Assembly: GCF_905220565.1 (NCBI RefSeq) | Contig: NC_059402.1 | Span: 8,371,501 to 8,435,500, forward strand | DNA: 64,000 bases | Direction: 5' to 3' | From: Melitaea cinxia | Taxonomy: Eukaryota > Arthropoda > Insecta > Lepidoptera > Nymphalidae | Made by a program: the position numbers and the translations under genes | The notes under the pieces: generated by a model | What the model was told of the DNA's origin: nothing | What the model saw: the letters and a program-made list of their open reading frames with translations, nothing else | Databases searched by the model: none | Shown: positions 42,661 through 55,702 of the stretch, in pieces | Layout of the letters: each line of letters begins with the position of its first letter | Position numbering within the stretch: the stretch's first letter is position 1

Positions 42661-43811
42661 ACAGAGTTCTAATCCTATAGGTACCAAGAAAGCATTATCA
42701 ATGAAATAAGTAAGTACCGAGAGAGTTAGATATGTATTTACTTATTTCAATAATTTCATATAATATATTAAATATACTATTTGCTTTTAATAACACATAA
42801 CATAAACGAACATTTAATCAAACGATAGGCAAGTCAAACATCTTTATTAAGATGTTGCGTACACGACCATTAGTAATAAAATTTACATATAGCTCTACCT
42901 TTCTACCAGCTAAATTACTCTCACTCGATCGCCAGTAGCAGAACGTAATTGAAATAGAAAGTGCACCCAATTTCATTAAAAACTTATTACAGGCTCACAG
43001 AGCCGTTATATCATTAAGTTGATACGAAAAGTTCGCCTCGGGGCATCGTTCATAGTAAGTTGGGTTCAGTGCTGAATGACATATGGGAGAAAACGTGGAA
43101 GGTGGAACACTGACACCGATCGTGCGAACTCAGATCTGACCTGTATCTAAGTGTTATACTTATGAAATACTTGTTTTACATCATTTTTAGATATTTTTTT
43201 TTTGAAAAGTAACAATGCCAGATTATTTGTTTCCTACACTGTTAAAAGATTAAGAATTAGCTTTTATTCTTACGTCTAGATTTATTTACAATTTTATATC
43301 TTCAAGAGTTTCTAATGCTGTGCTGTTTCCTCAGTTTTATTACTGCTATACTTTTTGTCACAGGGCTGCAACCATCTTTTAAATTTTAATAAGTAGAGGC
43401 TTAGCTTATAAGCAATTCAAAATAAAGTTAATACTATAGTTGTGTATTAGAACAATAGCTTGTGTCCTAACCTTAACTGTAGGTAATAATTAAAAACATT
43501 GATCACATATGTCAGCCCTACATCTGGAATATTTAAATGGCGTTTCCAAAGGTTTGATCAGACAAGTCAGATCTCCAAGATATCTAAACTACTAGGCGTG
43601 TATGTAATTCTGGAGACAACTTCAATTTTTTACTACCTATATCTAGAGAACGGCTTATGGTAGTGACATATCAATTCTATGTCATTTAATTGTACTATTG
43701 AACAGTTTTTATAGAGCTCGTTCCAACGCACTACTGCACGTTACATTACTATTAATAGAATGAATTTGAATAAAAAATATGTAAACTTTGCTTAATATTA
43801 TTATTATTTAT
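42661..43811. other. AT-rich intergenic DNA
   Basis: No gene or repeat recognised. Confidence 0.5.
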
Positions 43812-44035
43812 GATTTAGCCTGAAACATCCCACTGCTGGAGGAAGAGGCGTGTGCTGCTCAGCACACGCCTCTTCCTCCGTATGAGATTCACAGGTTTAT
43901 CCACCACGCGACTCCACTGCTGGTTGGTAAATATTATCCCTATTATGAGTTACGATTACTATCAGGTGTTTATGATAACAACCGGAACCGACACCTTAAC
44001 GTGCTCTCCGAGGCACGGTGGGGGACCCACAAGGA
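43812..44035 (-). repeat. tRNA-derived SINE (family A-related), 5'-truncated, with internal hairpin
   Basis: The minus-strand SINE body is recognisable from CTATCAGGTGTTTATGATAA and CTCCGAGGCACGGTGGGG. The head is missing. The 3' part carries a perfect hairpin at 43838-43879 not seen in the other copies. Confidence 0.7.
43838..43879. repeat. Perfect 19-bp hairpin inside SINE
   Basis: ggaggaagaggcgtgtgct (43838-43856) and its exact complement (43861-43879), with the 4-nt loop gctc. Confidence 0.95.
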
Positions 44036-46015
44036 TAGACAAACAGACCGGAATTAAATATTTGTACAAATACAAATATCCATCACGAGCGGCATACACG
44101 GTACAGATACTTCTATGTATACCAGAGCAACCTAATTTACTATTTAACCTATATAAGTATAATTGTTATTTAATTTTGTTTTATCCATATTTAAATCTAT
44201 GACGAATCTACTTTTATAAGATAATATTTTAGTGAATACTAAAAGAATATCGTGACAAAAATGATCTCTAATTTATAAAAAGTAAATCTTAAATAATTTT
44301 AATATACTCACAGACACAACTCATCAAGACTGAAATTATTAATCTGCAACATTTAGGCATTTAAGCAGAAAAACATTTTTTTTTTTCATAAATCATTAAA
44401 TTCTATTGCGACATTGTGTTACTGAACACAATCACTTGGAATGCTTTGCAATTTATCAGTCGGCGCCAACAAGAGCAAAACGTAACATTGCCGCGAATTG
44501 TTATTGTTGCTTACATAAATTATAAGTAAACAGACCATTTAACTTCAGCTCAATGTACAATTGTAAATTGTTGACTTATTTAGAAACGCCAATTATAATA
44601 TTGGAAATAAGCATACCTCATAAAAAATTACTCCTACTTAAATTTTCTATATATTCTATATTTTCTATATTCCTATGGGGTAATAATATATGCAGGAATT
44701 TGGGACACATTAGCTTTACCAGGATCCCTTTGGTCACAGCACATTAATTACGTCAATCGTATTTTAAAAGGATCTCCCCAGGGTCTCTAATAGCCCTTTG
44801 TTTCGAAATCTGGAACTGATATCAATACGGATGGTATTGTTTGGGTTTGAATGAAAAATAATAAATCGTTAGCACTCACTGTTATCGCGAACGTCGGAAA
44901 ACAACTGTTAAGTTTTTTCCCTTTGTGTCCTTCTATTTTATCTTTATAAATATTGCTATCGGTATTCGTAAACTGTCGATTTTGTTAACTGTCTGTTAAC
45001 ACTTAAAAACTAAAAGCATGGTTCGCCAACCCACTGATCGCATACCTGTTGGTTATGGCCCGGGAAGGGTCACATCGCAAGAAATAACTGTCTTATTTAC
45101 TACTTTTATAGCCTTGTAAGCCTTAAAACAATCTTTTGGTTACCTACCAATACATTAAAATTTCATTCCTTTGTTTTTCTTTTTGTCACCTAAATATTAT
45201 TCATTTTAAAAAGATCATGATGATCACCTATGTTCGTTACTAAAAATATAAGCTTAAATGAAATGAATAAATACATAAAAATAGATATAAGATTTAGTAT
45301 ATATATTTCGAATTGCCTTATAATAAGTGTAAAATGTCCGCTGACTACTGAAATAGGCGATTGTTACTAGAATGTACAAAAAAAGATATGAAATCAAAAA
45401 GCTTGATATATTGTAACTTGATGTAAGACGAGCATATCCCAAGCGCGTTATCTATATGGATGGCTAATGGGCGGCTCATATCACATGGCGAATCTGTTAG
45501 ACAACGTGACAGTTTGGTTTACTAGAAATGGACGAATCGTTCCATAATGACGGACAGTTAAACCAGCTTTGAATTATCATATTTATGTTAGCTGTTTTAA
45601 GTGATATACGTGGGTAAATTAAAATAAGAACAGTTTGTTTTAGTTTCATCAGCTCAGACAGATCAGTTTTAATTCGTTTAAGAACGCGCATAGTATAAAT
45701 ATACTGTCTAATGATGTGTTAGAAAGTAGAGATGGCCCAGTGGATAGAAAACTTGAATAAATAAGACATTATATATATAGCGGAGCAAGGACAACTTCAG
45801 AGTTTGTAAAAAGTCTGAGAACTAAAACTCCTAAATAGTTTCCAAAGGTTCGTTAATTCAACTGACAGGGTAACGATATCTCATAGAGGTCCGTACTGTC
45901 TAGGGGCTGAAACCCGAATGATTATAGCACATTTTTTTTTCCTAAATGCGTTTATTTTTGTACTTAAATCCTTTTTTTTCTTGTTATGTTCCTTATTTTG
46001 GTGTATTTTGGTGTT
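44036..46015. other. AT-rich intergenic DNA
   Basis: No gene. A short tRNA-SINE-like fragment, GGCCCAGTGGATAGAAAACT, lies at about 45734. Frames at 45254-45442 and 45497-45691 have no recognised motif. Confidence 0.45.
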
Positions 46016-46690
46016 TTTAATCTGCTGGCCCTAGCAGCTTTTACAGCGTCACCGGGTGGCCGGGTACTGAGACTCAGCCGCGAAAGATAAGGGGAGCCAG
46101 TCGGAACCAGGCAGTATTCGGACTACGGACGGACTGCACGCCTCTGCATGCGTGGGCCACCGATACGCGGAGACCACGTCTCCAGCAACGAAGACGGTGT
46201 TGGTGTGGATGTGTAAGTGTGATTCCTACGAAAGGGGCATTTGATAGACGAGAGACGTGCATGGGCCATCTTTGTCTTGTCTGTATGTTTCCTCTACCTA
46301 TGTAGGAGCTGGCCTCTGCAATAAGAGGGTTAGGGTATCGACGTGCCTTCTCAAAGTATGCTTCTGAGAGCGCCTTGAGATGCTTTGTGATTGAATCGAT
46401 GCCAAAGTCTCGATGGAGGTCTACGTTACACATGTACCACGGTGAAGACGAGGTTGTGTGTAAAAATTCATTTTGGATGAGCTGTAGCCGGTATAAGTAC
46501 GCATGCAGTACGCAGACGTACGCAGTTTTTGTACAATGTCGTCTTATTTCCATCAGACATCTAACTCGTCCCCCATATCATCGCATATACACGGCTTAAT
46601 ACAAACGCTGCTCTATTGCGGGCCTGGTTGATGTGAGATTTAAATGTTAATCTACTGTCAAGAGTTACACCAAGGTTTGGCTTCCTTTTG
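46016..46690 (-). pseudogene. Jockey-type LINE, RT C-terminal fragment, decayed
   Basis: On the minus strand a piece reading LGVTLDSRLTFKSHINQARN and AAFVLSRVYAM ends in a stop. It continues in another frame (46553-46074) as TTLYKNCV-like sequence, LQLIQNEFLHTTSSSPWYMC, NVDLHRDFGIDSITKHLKAL and YFEKARRYPNPLI. The 3' UTR segment matches the copy at 56259-57434. A frameshift separates the pieces, and the palm with YADD is missing. Confidence 0.8.
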
Positions 46691-47456
46691 TTTCTAGTAG
46701 ACTGAGTGCGATCGTATTTTTGCACGCACATATGAACGAGAATAACAATTTTAAAACGTTTTAAATTAAAATTATAATATTTACTATGTAATGCTCAATC
46801 AACAGCTCATGAAGTAATTTTAAATCAAATTATTAAACTGAATTAGTTTTATTGACAATCCGTTGTTATTGCGCCAACATATTAAAAGAGTTTATTATTA
46901 CCTATGAAATATTAATATAAGTAGATCACAGGTTGTATAACAAAATAAAATAAAAACTTTCTCTGCTAAAAATAGAATTTACTTCAATCCCATATACTCT
47001 GTTGATTATTATGATTTCTATGATTGTGGACTATACGGAAATCAAAAAAAAAAAAAAAAAAAAAATTAAAGTTAACTCACAAACTTCTGTGATATCACAT
47101 AACCAGTCGACTTGAGTCCTTCCTTTGTTTGAAGTCAGATAAAATGTCTAACCATTTATATCACCATATAAATAGAAACTTTTTAACAAAGATAAAAAAA
47201 AAATAAAATTTATTGAGTTCTTAAATTCAGATCCATTACGGATTATTGAACGTGTGAAGCAGACGATTTGTTTATGTCAGGGTATTCCGGGCCACTGTAC
47301 ACACTGATGTGAAACCACATTGCAAATATGCCAATACGATTTTGTTTTAAATACATTAATCATTTCATACTTTTATCGGGTCTTTTTTGCTTAGTAGGTA
47401 TTGATGGAGTTATGCCTGTATGTTATGAAGGTTCTGTATACCACTTCATTATAAAA
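46691..47456. other. AT-rich intergenic DNA
   Basis: No gene; a 21-nt A run lies near 47044. Confidence 0.45.
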
Positions 47457-47488
47457 TTTATTACAAAGAAACATTTCTTTGTAATAAA
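47457..47488. repeat. Perfect 15-bp palindrome
   Basis: tttattacaaagaaa (47457-47471), two bases, then its complement (47474-47488). It lies within an unassigned 116-codon frame (47328-47678). Confidence 0.9.
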
Positions 47489-50179
47489 ACACAGTATTCC
47501 TCCTAAATTACTCTGGAAAAGTTATGGTATTTCTTGGCGTCATCATTCTCTCTGCATCTATCTATCATATTCGTCATGTATGAGTATCCTCTCAGACAAA
47601 CTGGAAAGAGGTTTTATCACTACATATCATCACTGGATCATCACTGGATCATCACAAATTTTCATGCAATATTACTAAATTAATAAAATATTAAAAAAGT
47701 TTCAAGTGAGTTCTGATAACATTTAATGCGCTTAGTTTGTAGTTATATTATCGAAATAACCACAGACGATCTTGATTGATTGATTGGTTTCATGGCTTTC
47801 AGTTGTGCCAGTGGAGCATGATTGATTCCGCCAATGTCACGTAGAGTCGAACAGCTGATCTTATAAACATTAAAACGAGTGTGCTTTAGACCATACGACT
47901 AAAATACAACTTACGGAACGTAACTCTCTCTCTCTCTTTCTATCTTCATTAACTTATATCTCCCTCTCAACTTCCGTTCGCCTCGCCCGATCCCACTTTT
48001 CGTAACGCTGTCGTCACGCATTCACCGGCTTAATCCCCAAGTCAAGCGCACGTAAAGAAGTTTTACTTAAAAAAATGTTTCTGTATACAGCATTATAAAA
48101 ATAATTATTCCAATATGAATATCGAAAATCTAAAATGATATAAGAAAACCCGACGCAATTTCGTCGAAAGGTCGGGCGAAGATGAAAGGTATTTAATGTA
48201 ACTGAGATAACACTCGTAGTCGTAACACATAAATATTAATAAGTAGTTGTAGTAATGAAGGCACATTTCATTGATAACACGCCTATATATATTGACTAGC
48301 GAGGCAACTTTTAAAGCTTAAAATACTTATTACACGTAGTTATATATGTATATACTGATGTCCACAAAGATATTTTAAACTAAAAGCCCAAAAATTTTAA
48401 AAAGAAATGGAAAATTAAATCTATACCAATATTTCAACAGAAAAGTTTGTTGATTAGTTTGAAGCATAAGGGGTAAGTTTTTTTTTTTTTTTTCCTTTTT
48501 TAATAATTTCTTTCAGGCAACGATGTCTGTAACCATAAAGTGAACTTTGTATATAAAAAGTAATTATATCTCTATAATTTTTTGCGTGGTATGAATCACA
48601 AAGAAAATAATCCGTGTAATATTTAAAAATTTACGTCATTTTGCGTACCTACGTAGGTGGTACCTTTTCATCCCGCTTTTCTTTCTGTATTACAAACAAA
48701 ATTTATATGAATCATATACTGTCATCACTGCTGGATTCACGTCCAATATAAACTTTTAAATTTCTGTACCTACCTGTTAGTTCATCGTGCAGGTTATTAT
48801 TTCATATTATTTCTCATAAGTATCAAGTAGAAAGCTCAAGAAAGCCCTTCATTAGACGCACAAAGACGTAGATCCATTAACGTCTCGAGAGTCATTCTGA
48901 TATTTCTATTTCCATTATATAGAGTCGTTTGAACGTCAAAATTGTACTCGGGTCCAAGATTTTACCGACATCCCACGTGTAACCTTAAGCATGGCGTGTG
49001 GTCTCATAGCGCTGACAAAATTATAAGCCACACATAAAACTTTTTCAAACAACGAGTGAACGGCTTCCGATGACCAAGACTCTATTGTAGCCTTCGCACC
49101 CACTTCACTGTGACTCATGTCGCCCACGTTTCTATTACCCAGTTATTAGCATTATAATTTTTGCATAAAATTATTCCATGACCTCTAATATTAGGTTTCA
49201 TTTCAATTGTCGGTTGTCATAGATGCAATTAGCGATTACCCATGACATAATTTTGTCCTGGGTGTTTGATACTTATGCGTAATGTTTTATGACGTCCGGT
49301 TATCAAGTCAACGCACGCGACTACCTATAAAATTAGCGAGTGCGAATGCCAGCCACGCTCCTGGCACCGGCGCGCGCGCTGATGCCGGTGAGATAATAAT
49401 TATGTATTTGGCTACATATTCGCGTCTACCGCCCGTGATGCGTGCGCCGCGAGGCGTAAACAGAAGTTTTGATTACACATCTTTAGTATATTCAACTTTT
49501 AATAAGATATTATTACACAAAAAGCACTTATATTAGTCTTCTACAGGAACTGTAAGATTAACAACGATTATAATAAGATAAGTAGTATAATGTTTATCTA
49601 ACGATAAGCCTACAAACGTATGTTCCGGCTACATAACTTAAACCAAATAAACTGAGAACTTAGATCCATTTTCAGTTTAATATTTTAAAAAAGTTCCATT
49701 CAAACCATGCAACAATTACATGTAATGAAACTATGAATTTTGTTAAACTTCAGCATTCCCTCTCGCCTTTAAATTCCTTAATGTATCCTCAAAATGTGCA
49801 GTGGGAAACAAAAACAAAAAAATTGAGAACACTAAAACCTGCCAACGGTCCGTATGAATTTGCGCTTCAACTGCTCTCATTAATCGATCCTTAGAACTGA
49901 GAATTCATCGAAAGTGGTACCGAGGACTGATACATATCAAAATCAAATACTTATTTTTACAGTATACATTTAAAAGACGTCGTGCATCATGTTTTTATTA
50001 CAATATACGAGCTTAGCATTAAAATAAATAATAAAACGCTACACACTTAACTACCGTCTAAGATTTATTGTGTCATAAATACGGAAAAATACACAAACAC
50101 AAATGCCCAAATCACGTCTAACATTTAATTTCCCTACACATCATAGCATCTAGATATATCTGTCATCAGGGAAGATCAA
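47489..50179. other. AT-rich intergenic DNA
   Basis: No gene recognised. A less AT-rich patch at about 49300-49450 contains CGGCGCGCGCGC but no assignable ORF. Confidence 0.45.
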
Positions 50180-50240
50180 ATCTGCGACTGCCAGCTCAAC
50201 CAGCCAGTACTGTGACCACTGCGCCAACACGTCGTCAAAA
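50180..50240 (-). repeat. tRNA-like SINE head fragment
   Basis: On the minus strand the fragment ACGTGTTGGCGCAGTGGTCA resembles the A-box region of family A; the rest of the SINE is absent. Confidence 0.5.
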
Positions 50241-50952
50241 AGCAATAGTTAGACCAAATGCAATTTTGGCACTGGTATCATTTCTGTTGACTATTTGAAT
50301 CAGGGACCAGTTTGGGGGGGGGGATAGTGACTCATCCTATTTCATATCAATGTAGCGTTGAACTTGCTATCACACTACGCTTCTTAATTACAGATACAGT
50401 TTCGATGACCGACAAAACACGCTCGCATACGTTTGAAGACGCACACTTCGAAAGAATCGCTATTTGAGATCGATCCGTATGTTTAATTGATAACTTTTTT
50501 TATTATTATTTTTAAATTAGGCAGGTTATAAAAGTTATTAAAAAAGAAAAAGTTTTAATATCATTCAAATTCCTATGCAGTGTTCCAGGCCATTGTAATA
50601 TTTACAACAAAAACAAAACAGTGTGTTCTTTAATAATTATAGGTCAAAGATATTTATTCTCATAACAATTTACACAATTCACATATATGATAAATAAATT
50701 AGGAAGATAATATTTTTAAACGGGTATAAATATCGGCTAGAAATAATGTAATATATTTGTCGTATTACGTTGAGCGTGTCGGATAATACACAATCGTTCA
50801 ACACAATACGAGTATATCGTAGGTACATTCGTCAAAAAAAGAAACCACTGTGGTGTCGATTCGGGTATACATTTTTTATTGTGATTTTTTTATCGATATA
50901 AATATTAAAAAAAAAACTATTTTACAAAATTATCTTAAAATCTTTATTGTTT
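50241..50952. other. AT-rich intergenic DNA
   Basis: No gene or repeat recognised. Confidence 0.45.
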
Positions 50953-51246
50953 TTACAATGATTTATTAAAACATATAATAATTATCGAATGATATAAATA
51001 GTCTTTAATAACTGTGGGCATTCTATTGTGTATTTGTACATCCTTATATTTAATGTTCCTTTTCCCGTAATTTGTTCTTGGTGGGTATAGAACTAGGTCA
51101 TTAGAACTTTTTAAAATTTTTGTTTGCATATTTTTCTTTTTAGTAAAAGTTAAATTGCTACGTACGTCTTTATTAATAATTTTTCTTATAAGTCTGCAAG
51201 AATAGTATTTGTCCTCGTATGACTGTTCTATGTATCTTGGTATCAT
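50953..51246 (-). pseudogene. Possible C-terminal remnant of a LINE RT
   Basis: A 97-codon frame contains TNYGKRNIKYKDVQIHNRMP, which resembles the conserved tail of some Jockey-superfamily reverse transcriptases (a TNYGKRS-Y-W-LP type pattern). No RT core is present upstream. Based on memory of the pattern only. Confidence 0.3.
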
Positions 51247-52119
51247 TATATATTTGAGCTGAAGATGTTAGAATAATATAAATCTAAAACACCCCTTTGA
51301 ATTTTCTTTTCATTGTTGGTTATTCTAAGCTAGTAGCTATAGTGCATTGTGTTAAAACTTCAAATATCTTAACTACCGCATTTATAAAAATAGTTCTAAT
51401 ATACTTACATATATGTAAATCAGGTTGAAGAATGCACAGCGATTTCGTAGCCCCCTTGGCTATGGGAAAAATATATAGATCATTAATTGGAACGAAGTTC
51501 CTTACAGCAGGCTTGACATTTGGCTGGGCGACCGAACTGAGAAAAATGTGATACATAAATATATAACGGAAGTGACGTAATATCAGTCACACGACTGTAT
51601 AATATGACGTTCGTAAAATATTACTAGTAAACTTTTTTAAATTATTTTTGTAATTTTTTGTATAGGTATGTTATTCTTAAAACATTAATCAATTTGCTCA
51701 AAAATTTATTTATTTATTTATTAATGTACAAAATGTATTTAATGATGTACGTCCCACACCTTTTCTTATAGGAAATTAGGTTACCACAAAAGACAACAAC
51801 GGTAAGACAACAGCTACCACGTGACATAACTAGCAATACCATAAAATAAAAGTAAGTCGTGAATGACGATATAGGAATCAAGTGATTATGCATAATTCAT
51901 AAGGTAAAGTTAATGTCATAGACGTCAATCGCTCACGACAACCGATCAGATTAATGAATATTTTAAGCTGTACATTATGTTCATGAACGCTACAGAATGT
52001 TTTTCCATAAAGTAATAAAAACTTTTTTGAACTGACTGGGCTTAGACATCCTATAATTATATAACATAGACATATAAATGTAGATGATGAGATAGTGTTT
52101 AATCAGTCTCTCTGCTGGT
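51247..52119. other. AT-rich intergenic DNA
   Basis: No gene recognised. Confidence 0.45.
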
Positions 52120-52310
52120 ATTCCTCAGCCTATAAAAACTCAGAAATTATGCACCTCAACCCTCAGGGTATCTGGCGGATAATATCGTTACTATACATAT
52201 ATAATAACTGGTTATGATAACAACTGGGACCGACGTCTTCACAAGGTTTCTTGCGCACGGTAAGACCTACGGAGACAAACTCCCAGACGAGAAACAATTT
52301 ATGCAAATAC
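52120..52310 (-). repeat. Decayed family A SINE
   Basis: TATGATAACAACTGGGACCG and GCACGGTAAGACCTACGGAG match the SINE body; the 3' part is heavily mutated. Confidence 0.5.
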
Positions 52311-53943
52311 AAACAAAAAAAAAAAGGTTATGTACGGTAAATCTTACCGATTCCCCACAAAAGAGCTATACTCTATAAGTAAGATAATGAGTGTGAGAAC
52401 TTGAGAAGGATATATATATTACAGCTGATACTAAATGAGCATAAAACCGAGAATGTAGATGTTAGTACTAAAACAAAAATAAGATTAAACATTGTAAATG
52501 AAACATCTATTTTAAAACTAAATTTGCTTGTCAACAATACGCTTAAAATCAGATAAACAATCTGTTAAAAATTGTTTAAAATTTGTTTTTATTAAAATTT
52601 GACACACGCATATAGACACACATACATTCAAACACACACATATACACGCACTAACACACACATGCAGAAATATACATAAATAAACTATTTTCTTTTTTTG
52701 ACTTTTGTGATTGAATTATGATAATTTATAAGTATGAATATGGAAGAGCGGGACATCCTGACACAGGTAAAACACTCTAAAGCATGTCCCATCGGTATCA
52801 TGTTATGTAAACGTTTTTCTAAATAAATAATTTTTTATTTATTTATTTTATTCATTTACAAATATCTGCTCGAAATTGGAACCGAACATCAGTGGTAATG
52901 AAACTGTCACTAAAGCGCGGTAATAAAAAAAATAAATTAAAAAACAATATCAATCAAATACAATCTTTTATATATGTGTACAATACTTTGGGTTCACAAT
53001 TTTACTGTCAAGTAATTGTTAATTATAGATATATATATATATATATATATATATCGATTACTATTTGTTTTTTTTTTTTTTTTCTTAATTTAAACAATGA
53101 AATTGTTAAATTCGTTTTAATTAGAAACCGTACTTTTTAATTAAATATTCATCACGAAACTATATTTAAAATGTCAAGCTACGATTCTTCATAATAGAAC
53201 ACTACCTAAGTAGGTATATTAAAAACTTTTTGTGAATGTATAAATATTTTGTTTAAAACAAAAAAACCGCTATAAATAGATAAACACAATAGAATGAGTA
53301 CAACTATTTGCATTTTCCCTGGCGTTTTGTTAGACACAATATAGAAAGTTAGCCTTCACTAATTAAAATATAATAAAAAAATAAGCCTCTCTTTTGGAGC
53401 ATCAAAATTCGCACGCCAAAATTATTCCGCTATTAGATAATACTAACAAAGTTTTTTAAACCGTAACAATTACTTATTGATTTTATGTTTTCTTTATTCA
53501 TTATAAAAACTTTCTATTAATTCTCTTTTATATTAAGTGTGGAATTGTACGAAACAAAATGGCCAATGAAAGTAACGAACGTTTCTTCGTATTTATGTTT
53601 TATTCTTGTATTAGATCGAAACGCACTGTGTTGATATACATAATTGAATCTTCGTCCCTCTAATAATATCATTCAATCGATGATTACTTTCATACAGTAA
53701 CAGAATACTTTCACGCTTGTAATGTAATGACAATTAAGAGTCATTATTTCATTCGCCTATCTGTGGGATGCAGTTGATTCTTGGTTTAAAGTATTAAAAA
53801 AAATGTTACAGTACTAATATATTAAAACGCACGAAATAGCACGTATATATATATATATATATATATATATTCATATTAAAAAGCTTTTAAAATAGTCCAT
53901 GTGTTTTGTACTTACATTTGAATCGATTAATATTTCTTCATAA
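52311..53943. other. AT-rich intergenic DNA with simple repeats
   Basis: A CA-rich tract at about 52600-52670, (AT)n at 53029-53054 and (TA)n at 53844-53870. No gene. Confidence 0.5.
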
Positions 53944-54734
53944 AATAATTGTGTTTGCTCGCAAATGAAAAAAAACCGACTTCAATTACATCGACGAGTA
54001 ATACAACGTAGATCGACGAAAAAATAGTCAAGTAACAACGCATTATCAAAGATTACTCAAAAAGTAGTTATCAGATCTCGATGAAATTTAAATGTGACCA
54101 CATGATAAACTTCGGCTTTCGATTAAATTAAAAATCATTAAAATCGCTAAACCTAATAAAAAGTTATTGCGGATTTTCAAGAAGTTCCCTCGATTTCTCT
54201 GGGGTCCCATCATCAGATCCTGGTTTCCCTATCATGGTACTAAACTAGAGATATCTTCTTTCCAACAAAAAAAGAATTATCAAAATTGGTACACCTAGTA
54301 AAAAGTTATTGCGGATTTTCAAGAGTTTCCCTCGATTTCTCTAGGATCCCATCATCAGATCCTGGTTTCCTTATGATGGTACTAAGCTTGGGATATCTCC
54401 TTTCCAACAAAAAAAGAATTATCAAAATCCGTACATCCAGTAGAAAGTTATGCGGTATAATACGTAGGTCGACGAAAAAAGCGTCAAGTAAAAACGCATT
54501 ATTAGATATTTTATTTTATTTTATTTTATTTTATTTTCAATATATATATAGCTCGAAAAGTAGTTGTTAGATCTCAAATAAATTTAAATGGGACCAATTG
54601 GCACACACCACCTTTCGATTGAAAGAAAATTTGTCGAAATCGCACCACCGAGTCAAAAGTTCTGATGTAACATACATAAAAAAAAAAATACAGTCGAATT
54701 GAGAACCTCCTCCTTTTTTGGAAGTCGGTTAAAA
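53944..54734 (+). repeat. Dispersed repeat family E, full copy with internal duplication
   Basis: It runs from AATTGTGTTTGCTCGCAAAT and AACCGACTTCAATTACATCG to CTCCTCCTTTTTTGGAAGTC and GGTTAAAAA. The ends share the inverted core AACCGACTTC. Two tandem 142-bp units start at 54152 and 54294, with a third start at 54436. A (TTTTA)n run at about 54494-54538 may be the tail of a tiny LINE insertion. The 94-codon frame here is not a gene. Confidence 0.7.
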
Positions 54735-55169
54735 ATAGAATAATGCTTGCAAATTAATGTAATAACGTGTTTTGTACGTCACATACGCCATATATTATGA
54801 AGGCCTTGCAGAAAACTATTCTCGGTTACATTTATTGCGTGTATATATCCTTATAAGCACCATGCGCCAGAATTTTATAAATATTAATATATTACCTACG
54901 CGATATATGAACGTACATTGTGACCTCGTTATCACAAAAACACAATAGACAAAGTTGAGAACATACTTAGAATTGACTGTTAAAAAATAGATTACTGGTA
55001 ATCTCGCCGTTACGACAAACAATGTTACAGATACAACAGTCGAGCGATTATATCGGTAATCAACACTTGTCCCAAAATCTTATTTGAAATGTGTATACGA
55101 AATAATATGTAATACTTTATTGGGAAAATCGTTATTGAATGCTTTTGAAAAATATATCATATATTATAT
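54735..55169. other. AT-rich intergenic DNA
   Basis: No gene recognised. Confidence 0.5.
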
Positions 55170-55212
55170 CTGCTGTGTGGCTACGGCAGCTTAGAATATA
55201 GCTACCTCCTCG
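55170..55212 (+). repeat. Family B 5' fragment
   Basis: GCTGTGTGGCTACGGCAGCT and AGAATATAGCTACCTCCTC match the start of family B; the rest is absent. Confidence 0.6.
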
Positions 55213-55226
55213 ATATATACATATAT

Positions 55227-55590
55227 ATCAAATTTTGTAAGCATCTGTAATTTGGTCTAGCTTGGAAGATGTGGTAGTTTTTATCTCAATTGGACCTGGT
55301 AAGTGGCGCTGTTATCGGTATGTAACTCCAAAACGAAAACACCAATTTATATCAAATTTTGTAAGCATCTATAACTTGGTCCAACTTGGGAGATAGGGTA
55401 GTTTTTATCTCAATTGGACCCGATAGATGGCGCAACCATCTGTATGTAACTCCGAAACTACTGAACCAATTTTCTTAAAATTTTGTAAGCATCTGTAATT
55501 TGGTCTAACTTGGAAAATAGGGTAGTTTTTATCTCAATTGCAACCGGGAGGTGGCGCTGCTATCGGTATGTATGCTATCAAATTTGGTAG
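55227..55590 (+). repeat. 124-bp tandem repeat, three units
   Basis: TTTTGTAAGC occurs at 55233, 55357 and 55481, exactly 124 bp apart. Each unit then carries GGTAGTTTTTATCTCAATTG and a GTGGCGC or ATGGCGC segment with CGGTATGTAAC or similar. The frames at 55538-55757 run into the adjacent TA repeat and are not genes. Confidence 0.85.
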
Positions 55591-55633
55591 CTGTTTTCCG
55601 AACAGGACAACGTCTGCCATGTCCACTATCTAC

Positions 55634-55636
<3 letters not shown>

Positions 55637-55700
<64 letters not shown>
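55637..55700. repeat. (TA)32 microsatellite
   Basis: 64 bp of pure alternating T and A. Confidence 0.95.

Positions 55701-55702
<2 letters not shown>

Noticed and set aside
47328..47678. 116-codon frame as a possible small gene
   Set aside because: No recognisable motif, it spans a perfect palindrome and a short duplicated segment (catcactggat), and there is no neighbouring evidence.
49282..49536. Less AT-rich patch with an 84-codon frame, possible host exon
   Set aside because: No domain, no clear splice signals or neighbouring exons that I could support.
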